From positions 8,102,001-8,166,000 of the forward strand of contig NC_135365.1 in NCBI RefSeq assembly GCF_051622035.1: a stretch of DNA of 64,000 nt. Direction: 5' to 3'. Made by a program: the position numbers and the translations under genes. The notes under the pieces are model-generated. The model ran no database searches. It had not been told where the DNA came from and was given only the letters and a program-made list of their open reading frames with translations. Position 1 is the first letter of the stretch, and every line of letters begins with the position of its first letter. The stretch comes from Arctopsyche grandis. Its lineage: Eukaryota; Arthropoda; Insecta; Trichoptera; Hydropsychidae. Of this stretch, positions 13,308 through 29,876 are shown piece after piece.

Positions 13308-15506
13308 TTTTTTTTTTCCGGCGGGGGGAAATCTTCTAGAAGACATCACTGACGTGTTTATTTCCGGTTGTAGTGTGGGATTTTTACCCACTAAAACCCC
13401 CCTCCTCTTCAGCTACCACCCGGCTACTAATTAAGTATTGCTCAAGGGTGGCAGCCAGGATAGCCATCTAGGCTTTCGTCATTTTACAAAGTCCGACTTC
13501 TTTTCTCTCGATCGCGTTCTGCCTCTTCTTTCTCCTGTATGATACATACTACAAACGTAGTGCACGCTGTCCACGCCTCTGCACTTTCAAGCATAGCAGG
13601 AATCATGTTAGTCGTCGTTAATGAGTTAACACCATGTTCATTTTTTAGATTGGTTCTATGTGCGTTCCATGCTGAACAATCGAATGCAGTGTGTTCAGCA
13701 TCGTCGTTTTCTGCACCGCAGTGATGACATCCTGGTGTTGCTCTTTTTCCTATCTTGTGCAGATAGCTTCCGAAGCAGCCATGTCCTGTTAAAATTTGAG
13801 TTTGGTGAAAGCACAGTTCACCATGTTTTCTCCGGCTCCAAACCCTCAGGTTTCTGATGATTTGATGCGTCCACCGACCCTTAGTTGACGCATCCCATCG
13901 AGTCTGCCACAAAGACATAGTTCTTTCTTTTGAGTCATTTTTTTTCTCCCCTCTGTAGACCGCTTTCCGCTCTTCTGCGAGCAGATCGATGGGTGGTATG
14001 GCTGTTATTGCAAGGATGGCTGCTTCGGATACCATGCGATATGCAGCAGCAACTCTTAGCGCGCTTCTTCGCTGAACTCTTGCTATGTTGAGTCTCGCCT
14101 TTTTCGTTATCATTGCACCCACCTGAGTGGACTACTTCATTACAAAAATTTCTTCTGTTTGTTTTGGGTCCTCCTATGTTGGGCATCAGCCTGGCCAATT
14201 CTTCGGCAACTTCTGCTGCTTTTGCCGCCGCTTTTTCTGTATGTACAGTGAAGCGAAGTTTGTCATCCATACTCCCAGGTATCGGATTGATCTATTATAT
14301 TTCACCTCGTGCCCGTCGATGAGGAGTTGCGGCGGTATTAACTTCCTTCGTCTGGTGAAGAACACGGCCTCAGTCTTTTGAATTGCTAATTCCAATCCAG
14401 CGTCCGACAGCCATCTCCTTATCTTTCCGATCGAGTCTTCACAAATAGCTCGCAAGAGTTCTACGGATTTCGCCGCAACTAGCAATGCTACATCGGTGAT
14501 GGCGACTATCTTCGCCTCTGGGCAAAATGGAACACTTATAAGACCATCATACATGACATTCCACAGTGCAGGTCCAAGTACCGAGCCCTGTGGAACGCCT
14601 GCCGTGATCGTTCGCTGTCGTTGAACGCCATTACAGTTGTATTCCAGCTGTCTGTCCAAAAGATAACTTTTGATTATCCGCTCCAAGTATGCTGGTGTCT
14701 CAATTCTTTGGAGCGCTTCAAGGATCAGGTTCCATTTTGCTGAGTTGAATGCATTCTTAATATCAAGTGCAATCATTAGACATGCCCGCTTGCTTTGACA
14801 CTTCCCTCCCATGCTTTCTTAACGGTGTCAATGACCTGTTGCATTGCCTCAATTGTCGAGCGCCCCGGGCGGAAGCCAAACTGGTGTGGCGAAAGTCCTT
14901 TCGTAGGATCCTCAAGGTACTTCTGTAGCCGCTGTAGAATCAGTCTCTCCAAAAGCTTGCCGAGTCCGTCCAGCATGCAAATAGGTCTGTATGCAGATGG
15001 GCTATTCTGGACCTTGTTTCCCTTCGGAATAAGTACCAATCTTTGTCTCTTCCAAGAAGAAGGAAACGTCCCTTCTGTCAGACAAGAGTTGTAGACTGCA
15101 AGTAGTAGTGCAGGATCTGAGTCAGCGACCCGTCTGATGATTGCGTTTGGGACGCAGTCCGGTCCTGGGGCTTTGTTCGTCTGTGGTCGTCTGGCAGCCA
15201 TGTTTAGTTCCTCGTCAGTAAAGATGGGTATTTGTTCGGTTACATCATTGTCCATATTTCTCCTGACGATGAAGTCAGAATTTTCCCGGGTCAAGAAGAG
15301 TCCAACAAATACCATCTCCAGATTTGATTGGTTGGCGAGGTAAGGATCATCTATCGATCGCCGAAGTTTCCTCCTCACAATCTTATAAGGTGTACTCCAT
15401 GGATCGGCGTTGACAGAGTTGCACATCTCTTCCCAGCACTGCGATTTGCTTCTTGATTGCGTTGCGCAAAGCCTTTCTAGCCTCTTTATACGCTTGACGT
15501 CGCTCG

Positions 15507-15508
<2 letters not shown>
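13308..15508 (-). pseudogene. R1-clade non-LTR retrotransposon, decayed ORF2 3' part
   Basis: On the minus strand this holds the reverse transcriptase and C-terminal part of an R1-type ORF2. Recognisable are the pre-RT region (NKAPGPDCVPN, near 15,165), the QFGFRPGRSTIEA block, GVPQGSVLGPALWNVMYDGL, a degenerate YADD box read as AITDVALL (the aspartate pair is damaged), and a C-terminal CHHCG...H...C zinc motif near 13,740. The frame shifts at about 14,790 and again between 14,280 and 14,120, so no full product can be made. The poly(A) tail appears as poly(T) at 13,308-13,318 and abuts satellite. The endonuclease domain is missing: the sequence stops at a (TA)n tract. It probably belongs with the ORF1 piece at 22,186-23,390, with the middle lost. 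Confidence 0.85.

Positions 15509-15593
<85 letters not shown>
15509..15593. repeat. (TA)n microsatellite, left tract
   Basis: Uninterrupted TA dinucleotides of about 85 bp, directly next to the left end of the hAT-like element at 15,594. With the tract at 17,171-17,540 it was probably one TA array before the insertion. Confidence 0.97.
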
Positions 15594-20654
<5,061 letters not shown>

Positions 20655-22190
20655 CTAGAAGTCATTTAAAATATGCTGCCTGACAGAACTGTATGATGAA
20701 GTAAAAACATTAAGGCTCCCAGAAAGCAGGTTAAATAGTCGAATGGCTCTTGAAAGGGGTGAGTCATCAAGCACATTAGTTCTGGCCCGAATAGGCAGGA
20801 ATAGAGTTCTGGAGCGAGATTCTCTCAGTTTCTCAGGTACTCTAAGTTTAAGATTACACAGAACTTCAGGAAGATGACATTCACCCCTTAGAATTTTTAG
20901 AAAAAGCTTACCAAGATGATTGTTTCTACGTGAAGCTAAGGAGTCAAAGCCCAAGGAGTCCATGACAAACTTACTGGGAAATAAGTAGGGATAGCGCCCA
21001 AACTCTCTCATGTAGAGATAGCGAAGAAATTTTCTTTGCACCCTCTCTAACATTAGCGTGTACCTTAAATGATTAGGACTCCATATGGCCGAACCAGATT
21101 CAAGCAAACTGCGCACCAATGTAGTATACAGTAAACGCGTCACTCTGGTGCTATTAAAGGCGCGTGAGTTTCTGATGACGAAGCCTAAAGTTTTTGTAGC
21201 CCTATTGCACACATCTTGGATATGAGAATTAAAATTCCAGATATTTGAAAAAGTAATTCCCAAATCCTTGATATGTGTGTGACGGGCAAGAATAGAGCCA
21301 TCAATGTTGTAACCAAATTCAATTGATGATCGAGATCTGGAAAAAGAGACAATGTGACACTTGTCAACGCTTATCGGAAGACAATTTGAGTGTGACCAAA
21401 TAACGAGTGAATCTAAATCGCTCTCTAGCAGTAGAGCATCGGAAGAAGATTCAACGCACCTAAAAAGTTTTAGATCATCTGCATATAATAAGAAGTTGCA
21501 GTTGTGGAATATTTCCCTAATATCTTTAACAAATAAAATGAATAGTAAGGGGCCGAGATTAGAACCCTGTGGGACACCAGAGCAGGTTGGGTATTCAACA
21601 GAAGAATAAATTCCATATTTTACAAACTGACGTCGATCCTTGAGATAATTTGTGAATAACTGAGAGAGACCATATGAGAAACCATAACCAATTAGTTTAT
21701 TGATAAGGATGGAGTGATTTACTTTGTCGAAAGCCTTTTCGAAATCCGTGTAAACAGTATCTGTTTGAATATTAGCATCCAAGGAACCTGTTACAAAACC
21801 AGAAAATGACAACAAATTTGTGGTCGTTGAACGTTGTGGACGAAATCCATGTTGCTGATCAATAATCATACTCTGGCAATGATTGAAAATATACCTATGA
21901 AGTATAATTTCAAAAAGTTTTGCAGAAGAGGATATTATAGCAACCGGGCGATAGTTTCTAATGGAATACTTATCACCTTTTTTATGGATCGGAGTTACTT
22001 TCGAACACTTCCATGATACAGGAAAAACTGAAGTCTTCAGCATTAAGATTAAAAATAAAAATCAATGGAGACGAGAGTCTAGGCTCACTACCCTTTAAAA
22101 TGAAATCTGGAATGAAATCTGGTCCAAAAGATTTAATATTTTTAATTTTACCAAAACCGTAGCGTAAATCAGATAGTTCTCTTCCCCGCA
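20655..22190 (-). pseudogene. Jockey/CR1-type non-LTR retrotransposon, 5'-truncated reverse transcriptase
   Basis: The minus strand carries a 462-codon open frame (22,043 to 20,655), and its N-terminal continuation lies in the overlapping frame up to about 22,190. Readable are the GPDFIPDFILKG pre-RT region, NYRPVAIISSSAKLFE, HGFRPQRSTTTNLL, the D-F-EKAFDKVNH block, CSGVPQGSNLGPLLF, and a complete FLLYADDLKLF active site, followed by the long post-RT region (RLLYTTLVRSLLE, HLRYTLMLERVQRKF). One frameshift sits near 22,000. There is no endonuclease domain, as usual for a 5'-truncated copy. Its 5' end cuts into the zinc-knuckle region of an R1-type ORF1. The clade call rests on motif spacing only. 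Confidence 0.85.
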
Positions 22191-23390
22191 TCTGAAGCAT
22201 GTCTCTCGATGTGGATTGCTGCAAGTCGTCGATCTGTGGCCGAGGCCCTGACACCGATAACACCTCATGACGCTAATTCTTCGGCGCACCCTACACCTCA
22301 GGAATCCTATTTTTACTTTCCCTGCATGTTACAGTTGGACTCCAATTTTGGCAGGAAGGCTAACTATTGCTAGTTGGGTGCCTCTCGTACCGACTTTTAA
22401 GTATCTAACTGTGATATCCTCTTTTTTCAGAGCGCTGTTGTTCTCGCATAATGCAGTAACAATGTCACTTTCTTCTTCGCCTTCCGGGATGTCGAGGATT
22501 GTTATTGTCTCGATTGGTACAAGTCCTCTCGCGGCGTTTGGCTTTCCCAGTGCTCCAGCTATTACCCCTGCCAGGTCCACTGGATCCTTTGAGCCTCTTG
22601 CCAGCTCTATAATGGCGTCGCCTTTGCGCGTCTTGCGGATAGCTGTTAATTCGTATCCAATCTCGTCCGGTTTTACCTCTCGGAGCATTTTCACCATCTC
22701 TGCGTATGTTTTCCCACTTTCTTGATTGCTGATGAGGACAGCATCTCTCTTGTAACGTGGCTTCCTTTGTTTTAAAGTTTTTTCCTTCTCATTGTCTTTT
22801 TCCTTTTAAATACCAGTGCCTTGTCGTGTGTGACATCTGCTTTGAACCAGTTTCCAGTCGTCTTCTGTGTGGTCATTCTAAGTGGGCACTGCGGGTTCAA
22901 TGGTGGCAATTGCCTTTTTTAATCCCATAATTGCGTTTTCCGCGTGTTGTAAACTCTTTCTGACCTTTCTTGTTGATGTAATCTCTTTTTTGGTAAGATT
23001 TAGCTTTCGGGCTCCTTTCTTATTCCGATCAGTGTTTTCTTTTGGAATCGGTTTTGCAGTCTTTCCCGCATTCACAATGTTGTCTGCAGCCATTACATTG
23101 TTTTGACAACGGCATTCTGTGGTATAGTTCTTTTCTGCCGCTTCTCTCAGTTTATTCGTTAACGACAGCATTACTGAAATACCTTTTTTAATTGGCTTGT
23201 GGACGTTATCATGATTGCTGATGAAGGTTATGAGCTCATTCACTTCAGTTTCTATACTATTTATTATTTCGTTTAATTTACTATTCTCCATTGTGATTCC
23301 TACGAGTAGCTAGGGAAATAAAAGTCCGTCCGATCAGAGCCCCGCGTAGTCGGATAAGCCTGATACTCCGAAGGGTCGGCTGGTACTTAC
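22186..23390 (-). pseudogene. R1-clade ORF1 (gag-like) fragment with 5' UTR
   Basis: Three minus-strand open segments starting at 23,291, 22,697 and 22,289 share one reading frame and are separated only by stop codons, so they are one degenerate ORF1. The N-terminal part is Lys-rich with heptad-like spacing, the middle has a globular region, and the C-terminal part has CCHC knuckles (CYRCQGLGHRSTTC, then CFRCGEE) that end abruptly where the reverse transcriptase fragment at 20,655-22,190 begins. Upstream of the start codon, to about 23,390, is a 5' UTR like that of the complete element at 24,863-29,534 (both have GAGCCCCGC and a GGGTCGGC(A/T)GG box), after which satellite resumes. Confidence 0.8.
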
Positions 23391-23686
23391 CTAACCCAAC
23401 CTAACCCAACCATCACCGGATTCAAAGAATTAGACAATGCAAGATTAACCTAACCAAACGTTTAACCCAACCTCACCTAACCCAACCTAACCCAACCATC
23501 ACCGAAATCGAAGAATTCAACAATGCTAGATATACACCAAACGTGCCAACCTAACCCAACCCAACCTAACCATCACCGGAATCGAAGAATTCAACAATGC
23601 TAGATATACAACTAACCCAACCAAACCCAACCATTACCGGAATCAAAGAATTCGACAATGCAAGATTAACCTAACCAAACGTTTAA
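23391..23686. repeat. Satellite island, edge subfamily
   Basis: About 300 bp of the CACCGGAATC / GACAATGCAAGATTAACC monomer type, continuous in kind with 12,918-13,307 and lying between two inserted elements. Confidence 0.92.
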
Positions 23687-24638
23687 CCCTTTGACTGCTA
23701 CAACAACGATAAATCGTTGTTTTGAAATCGGCGAAGATTGCTACGACGATCGTTGTTGTCGTCATTAATTGTCGTATTTCAATACTTTCTTTGAGCCGCC
23801 AGCGCATCAGTGGCACGAAACATTTTTTTTATATACGTATTTATATTTATTTTTCAATCAAGCTTTATAAATATTTATCAATTTTTTAAATAAAAGCTCT
23901 TCAATTTCGGGTTCATCATCAAAGTAAATTTCGGGTTCATTGTCAAAGTCATATAAAGAGTTATTACTTGGGAATTGATTATTGTCGATAAATTCATTTT
24001 CAGAATCAGTAGAGCTGCTGATTTGTCGAGTTCCTCGGCGAGGAGCTATTATTTCGCTTTCGTCACTTTCACTGTCCGATTTCATTTTGCAGAGTTAAAA
24101 TAAATAGCAAAAAAACAATAGAAATCCGCTTTCAATTATATAGGTCACGAGACGTCACGAATTCGTGCAATCAATCAAATGCAACTGAAATGCATACAAA
24201 ATGTTTATGATACATGTTGAAAAATTATTTGATTATTAGAAGCTTCGCATCCTTGTGTGTCTCGCTCACACGTACACAATTAAAACCAAGAAAGAAAGAG
24301 AGAAAGACCGCTACCTGTTTCAAATGTATCGCATGTTGTAAGGATATATCGATGCCTAAAAATAGATTATTGAAAAAAATAATGCGTCGGAAAACAATCG
24401 TCAAAACTTATTTAGTGTATATATGTACATAGGTATCTCTTTTGCACGCACGCATGTAAAAGCAAGACAGAAAGAAAAAGCACGAGTCCAGAACTGCTTC
24501 TTAAAAATGTATTATAAAAATTACGCGCGTTCGGCAAAGTAAGTATGTAAAAAAAATATAATATTTTTTTTTTCAAAATTATTACAAATGTAAGCATTTT
24601 TCGCTTGGACATTGAAAAACCTCGTAGCAGCCAAAGGG
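23687..24638. mobile_element. piggyBac-type element, internally deleted
   Basis: A 952-bp block begins CCCTTTGACTGCTAC and ends GTAGCAGCCAAAGGG, terminal inverted repeats with one mismatch. The left flank is TTAA (23,683-23,686) from the satellite word GTTTAACCC; the right flank reads TAAA before ACCC, so the duplication is imperfect. A sub-terminal hairpin (AACGATAAATCGTT) follows the left end. TTAA targeting, CCC...GGG ends and an acidic N-terminal transposase-like frame point to piggyBac. Confidence 0.65.
23858..24085 (-). pseudogene. Possible N-terminal piece of a piggyBac transposase
   Basis: A 75-codon frame starts MKSDSESDESEII and is strongly acidic, Ser-rich and low in complexity (DNEPEIYFDDEPEIEELLF). 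Acidic Ser/Glu-rich N-termini are usual in piggyBac-family transposases. The catalytic DDE domain is absent, and the frame lies entirely inside the piggyBac-type element. It may be non-coding; the call depends mostly on its host element. Confidence 0.4.
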
Positions 24639-24862
24639 TAAACCCAACCTCACCTAGCCCAACCTAACCCAACCATCACCAGAATCGAAAAATTCGACAA
24701 TGTTATATAAACAACTAACCCAACCCAACCTTACCATCACCGGTATCAAAGAATTCGACAATGCAAGATTAACCTAACCAAACGTTTAACCCAACCTCAC
24801 CTAGCCCAACCTAACCCAACCATCACCGGAATCGAAAAATTCGACAATGCTAGATATACAAC
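24639..24862. repeat. Satellite island ending in the target site of the R1-like element
   Basis: Edge-subfamily monomers. The last 14 bases, GCTAGATATACAAC (24,849-24,862), are repeated with one change at 29,535-29,548 on the other side of the non-LTR element. Confidence 0.92.
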
Positions 24863-25123
24863 TTTTTTTTTTTTTTTCCCGTGAGAGGGGAAAACCTTGC
24901 ATAGCCCCCCCCCCCCCCCGGCCCGAATTCCAGGGGGAGTGTGAGATTTTTACTCACTAAAAACCCCTCTCTCTTTCAGTTGCTGCCGGACCCGCACTTA
25001 AGCATTACCAGGCAGCAGCTGGCCTTGCGCAATGCGCTCACACAGGAGACGGCAGAGGCCCACCTCAGGTCGCGGTGCTCTTATCGAGTCCTACGACTCA
25101 GAAACAGGCTCCTGGCGTCTCCT

Positions 25124-28070
25124 TTACCTTTCGGACTGCAACTTCTCCCCGATCACGGAGGCAGCAAAGGCCTCCCAAGCCGACCAGCTCCCTCTGTCGC
25201 GGAGCATGGAACCCATCACCATCCCCGTCCATAGCGTTTCCTCCCCGATCGCCGCTTTGAGGGCCTCTCTCGGGGCATTCCACGCAGGACAGTGAAGCAA
25301 TGTATGCTCCGCATCATCATCAGCTGCCTCACAGTGGTGGCAGCTTGGTGTTGCTTCTTTCCTTATCTTGTGCAGATAGGTTCCGAAGCAACCGTGTCCT
25401 GTCAACAACTGGGTGAGGTGATAGCGCAGGTCGCCGTGTGTCCTTCCGCACCATTGCTTCAGGTCATCGACGAGCCTTTGCGTCCACCTCTCCCCAGTAG
25501 CTGACTCCCACCGCTGCTGCCACTGTATCATGGTGGCATCCCTCGCTTCGCTTCTTTTCAACCCGCCGTGTGTCGCCTTTCGCTCAACCGCAAGCAGGTC
25601 CATAGGCGGTGTGCCAGCAAGCACCAGTGCGGCATCTTCCGATACCGTGCGGTACGCCGAAACGACCCTCAGAGCGCTCTGTCTCTGCATTCCAGCCATT
25701 TTCTGCCTAGTGCGCTCCGCTTTAAGGGAGTCACACCAGACGGGAGCGCCGTACAAGAGTATGGAGTGGACCACCGAGCTCAGGAGTTTTCTCCTAGCAC
25801 TCTTAGGTCCACCCACATTTGGCATGAGGCGGGCCAACTGACAGGCCGTCACGTCCTCCCTGGCGGATGCCCGCTCCACATGCTCCGTGAACCTGAGCTT
25901 TTGGTCGAGCTGGATTCCGAGGTATCGCATCGAATCACGGAACGGCACCTCAAAACCCTCCAGCTCCAATTTCGGCGGGCCGAAACCTCTTCGTCTGGTG
26001 AAGAACACTGCCTCCGTCATCTAGACTGCTAATTCCAGCCCAGCGCGATCTAGCCATGTCTTTACCCGATAGAGCGCGTCATTACCGCAGATCTCCACGC
26101 TTCTGAGGGATTTCGCAACCACCATGATTGCGACATCGTCAGCAAAAGCAACGGCGCTGGCACTCTCCGGGAGCTCCACCCTCAGTAACCCGTCATACAT
26201 AGCGTTCCACAGGACTGATCCGAGGACAGAGCCCTGCGGGACGCCCGACGAGAGTCGCCGCGAGGAGAGATCACCGGTAGTGCCGCACCGGTACTCCAGC
26301 AGTCGGTCTTCAAAGTAACTCTCCAGCAGTCTCGTCAGGTAGCGGGGCACCCGATAGTCCTCCCCGACGGCTCTTAGGATATTATCCCATCGAGCCGAGT
26401 TGAAGGCGTTTCGGATGTCCAGTGCCACCAGAGCGACATGCTTGCTCCGCTTCACAGATCCTTCCCATGCCGATCGTACTGTTACGACGACATGGTTGAC
26501 GGCGTCGATCATTGATCGGCCCCGCCTGAATCCGTATTGAAGCGGGGAGAGTCCCGTGGCGTCATCTTCGAGGAACGGCTGAAGTCTCTGGAGAGTCAGT
26601 CTCTCCAGGAGCTTCCCGAATCCATCGAGCATACACAGCGGCCTGTAAGAGGACGGTCCCACCGCAGGGCTCTTCTTAGGTATTAGCACGAGCTTTTGCC
26701 TCTTCCAAACCCCGCCGAAGGTCCCCTCCCGCAGGCACGCATTGTAGACGTCGAGTAGGACATCGGGGAAGGCCCGCCGAGACTATTTCGTTCGGGACTC
26801 CATCCGGGCCCGGAGCTTTGTGGGCCTTAAGGCCCTTCAGGGCCCGCTCCAGTTCGCCCTTTTGGAACAGCGGGCATTCCTCACCATCAGTTGGGACGTC
26901 GATCACTCGCGCTCTCTCCAGGTGTTCCGGAAAGAGCCCATCGACCACAGTTTTCAGATTCTCCGGGTCGTCGAGATAGGGATCGGCCGACCGACCGCGC
27001 AGCTTCTGTCGCACTATTTTGTACGGCAGTCCCAACGGATCGGTGTCGACCATCTCACACAGCTCCCGCCAGCACTTCTTTTTACTGTCCTTGATGGCAC
27101 CCTTGAGTGCCTTCCGCGCATTTCGGTACAGTTCATCCGCCTCCAGGGTGTGCCCTACTCTCTGCGCAAGCGTTCTGAGGGCAAGGCAACTCTTACGGAG
27201 CCCAGTTATGGTGTCGTTCCACCAATACACCGGCCTCCTCATAGTGCCCCTCCCTTTTCGAGTCATTGCAGAGTCACACGCGCGTTTGGTCAGCACGCCG
27301 AGTGCCTCTACCATTGCCTCGGCCCTGGAAGCAGAGTAAACTGTGCCACCGCCAGCAGAGAACGTCTCTTCGAGTGCCAGGACATCGACACTGCGGATGC
27401 ACCAGCCAATCTCGTTGGCGATTGGGCCCCCGCGACCAGCCGGGGCACCCACGATCTCATTCCAGATGTGCTGGTGGTCGCTGTGCGAGTAGTCGTCCAA
27501 GACCTTCCAGTTGTTGATTATGCCCACAATGCCGTCGTCAACGAAGGTGACGTCAACGACGGAGCCACCGGCCCCCCTGCGAAACGTGAGCTCATTGCCC
27601 ACGTTTGCCGGGGTCAACTGGAGGCTAGCGGCCAACTCACTGAGGAGGATTCCCCTTCGATCCGTGATCGAAGACCCCCAACTTGCCGACTTGGCGTTGA
27701 AGTCTCCGGACACTACGATATAGGTTCCTCTCTTGACTCCTCTGAGATCAAATTCAAGACGACCCAAATCGTCTTCGAACTGCGGTAGGTCCGAGTTCGG
27801 GGAGAAGTAGCAGCTATAGATCCGCAGACCCGCCAGCTCAACCCAGACAAACCCACACACCGCCGGATCAGATGAACCGATTACTCGATGCTGGGTTGAG
27901 GGAACGTAAATCGCTTCCGTGGCCGAAGCATCAGAGTACCAGGAACTAGTTCTGTTCCTCCACTGCTCCGACACAACAACAATGTCCGCCGCCAACTCGA
28001 CCGACTTCTGCAGCAGAAGATCCTGAGCGGCACGGCAGTGTCCCAAGTTGATTTGAAGGACTCTAGCCAT
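25124..28070 (-). pseudogene. R1-clade ORF2: endonuclease and reverse transcriptase, two lesions
   Basis: The start codon at 28,070 overlaps the ORF1 stop (ATGGCTAG), a compact arrangement. The N-terminal 220 residues form an AP-type endonuclease (INLGHCRAA, VSEQWR, SGDFNAKSASWG, YSHSDHQHI). The reverse transcriptase follows: HKAPGPDGVPNEIV, SSYRPLCMLDGFGK, YGFRRGRSMIDAV, VALVALDIRNAFNSA, SSGVPQGSVLGSVLWN and the active site VAFADDVAI. The C-terminal part has the CHHC...H...C motif (near 25,340). The frame shifts near 26,782 within the pre-RT loop, and a TAG interrupts at 26,021-26,023, where related proteins read through. Both look like single-base changes, so the copy is recently dead. Confidence 0.88.
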
Positions 28071-29223
28071 TTTTGTGCAAACTTACCCTCTTTTTTAGTT
28101 GTAATGCCTGCCTAAATGCCTCACACCATGCGCTTCCGAGACGATGGGTAGCACTCCGGCCCACCTTCGCGCAGAGAGCACAGTGTGGTGAGTCGCTGCA
28201 CTCCGCCGCTTTGTGCCCCGTTTTGCCGCAGCAGTTGCAGAGCAAAGACCTATCTTCGCGCATACAGCCAGCAGCAATGTGTCCAAAGGCTCGACAGCGG
28301 TAGCACTGCTGCAGGTCTACTTTTTCTCTTAGCCTGCACCTGACGAGTCCGACTCGTACGCGACCCTCCTTGAGCAGCGCGTCGGTCTCGGTGGTGCAGG
28401 GCAAGGTCACCGTGCAGGTGAGCGTACCTCCGGAGGCTGGACGCAGCCTCTGCACTCGCACCTGCTCACGACAATTGGTGCCAAGGACCCGTACGAGGGC
28501 ATCCTCCACGTCGCGAGATTCGAGACCCTCATAGAGGTCCCTGGTGAAACACTGGCGGGTGGGGAGCGACCGTCGGACATCCGCCGCCAATCCTGCAGCC
28601 TTCCGAATGACGTCCTCCAGGGCGCCGCCGCGGCTCTCTCATCCTGTCAAGCGCAGGATGAGGGTGCCCTTCGTGCCTCTTCGAATGGAGTGGATCTCCG
28701 GGGGCTTCTCTTCGCCTTTCCCCCATTCCGTTTCATTCACGGCCTTGAGTATGGCCGCGTAAGAGAACGGAGTGGTAGTGACATCCGTGCCAGCGGCACC
28801 AGCAACCTTTGTGTGTGGCCTGATGACAATCACTTCCGTCCTATCACGTGGCTTAATCCTGAACTTAGGCTGTAACTTAGGCTTGTAGGCTTCGGCGGTG
28901 GGGGTACACTCTGTTTTTTCTTTTCTTCCAGTGGCAAAGGGCTGGAGCCCACTGTCTTCCTCTTTTTTTTTTTTGGTTTTCGCCTTTTCTTCTCTTTTCA
29001 TCTTGCTTTTGTCTTCAGTAGATGTTTGGCAATAGGCGTCATGTCTGTCTTTCTGCCAGTTTTCCAATTTTTTGAACTTTGCAGCGATAGATGCCAAAGA
29101 ATCTTTTATTATATTATGGACATTGGTTTTTTCGCTCATGAATTTTTGTAGGCTTTCAATATCCGCTCCAATCTCGCTTATTGTGTTTTGTATATGAATG
29201 CTTTTCTTCATTTTGATTCCCAT
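28063..29223 (-). pseudogene. R1-clade ORF1 (gag-like nucleic-acid-binding protein), one internal stop
   Basis: The frame from 29,223 to 28,063 is open except for one TGA at 28,639-28,641, directly after LILRLTG, and would give 386 residues if read through. The N-terminal third is a Lys/Glu-rich possible coiled coil (SLASIAAKFKKLENWQKD) with a run of KAKTKKKKEED. The C-terminal part has CCHC knuckles: CYRCRAFGHIAAGC, CNCCGKTGHKAAEC and a third, looser CALCAKVG...H. Such proteins coat the retrotransposon RNA. The stop codon is the only lesion I can see. Confidence 0.85.
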
Positions 29224-29548
29224 CGATTAGCTAGGGAAAAAAAAAGTCCAACCGACCAGAGCCCCGCTTGGCCGGCTAAGCCTAAATACACTCAGTGGGT
29301 CGGCATGCCCACTGAGGCCTCGTTAACGACCTGTTATTTAACGTCTTCAGGCCATGAATCCCTCAGCACGATTACATACACCTTGGATTAAAGACGTGGT
29401 TCGCTTTGGTTTAGTCCGCCGACGCCTATCCTACATCCCACCCGGATACGCGCCTATCTAGCATCTCCCCCCACTAGATGATACGGTGGACTGTAAGCCC
29501 CCTAGCCACGACAAGGCCCAAACCGTGTAGGAGGGCTAGACATACAAC

Positions 29549-29876
29549 TAACCCAACCCAACCCAACCATCACCGGAATCAAAGAATTCGACAATGCAAG
29601 ATTAACTTAACCGAACGTTTAACCCAACCTCACCTAACCCAACCTAACCCAACCATCACCGGAATCAAATAATTCGACAATGCAAGCCAACCCAACCATC
29701 ACCGGAATCGAAGAATTCAACAATGCTAGATATACAACTAACCCAACCCAACCTAACCATCACCGGAATCAAAGAATTCGACAATGAAAGATAAACCTAA
29801 CCAAACGTTTATCCCAACCTCACCTAACCCAACCTAACCCAACCATCATCGGAATCGAAGAATTCAACAATGCTTT
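29549..29876. repeat. Satellite, last island on the gene side
   Basis: Three to four edge-subfamily monomers end at AATTCAACAATGCT, where transposase-like sequence begins. No satellite is seen to the right of this point. Confidence 0.92.

Larger units (their letters stand above)
24863..29534 (-). mobile_element. Near-complete R1-clade non-LTR retrotransposon
   Basis: A 4.67-kb element in minus orientation with a poly(A) tail (poly(T) from 24,863), 3' UTR, overlapping ORF2 and ORF1, and 5' UTR. It is bounded by a 14-bp target duplication, GCTAGATATACAAC at the left against GCTAGACATACAAC at the right. The layout (gag-like ORF1 with CCHC knuckles; ORF2 with apurinic endonuclease, reverse transcriptase and C-terminal CCHC-type motif, no RNase H) fits the R1 clade, which includes the telomere-targeting TRAS and SART families of insects. 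It carries at least three lesions: one stop in ORF1, one frameshift and one stop in ORF2. G+C is far higher than in the flanks. Confidence 0.9.

Noticed and set aside
13308-15508. Assignment as a telomere-specific TRAS or SART element
   Set aside because: The R1-clade motifs are clear, but the junction lies at CCGAAC rather than within a pure TTAGG repeat, and no tree could be made, so only the clade is claimed.
26820-27788. 322-codon plus-strand frame
   Set aside because: Antisense shadow of the R1-type ORF2, whose minus-strand frame has clear endonuclease and RT motifs.
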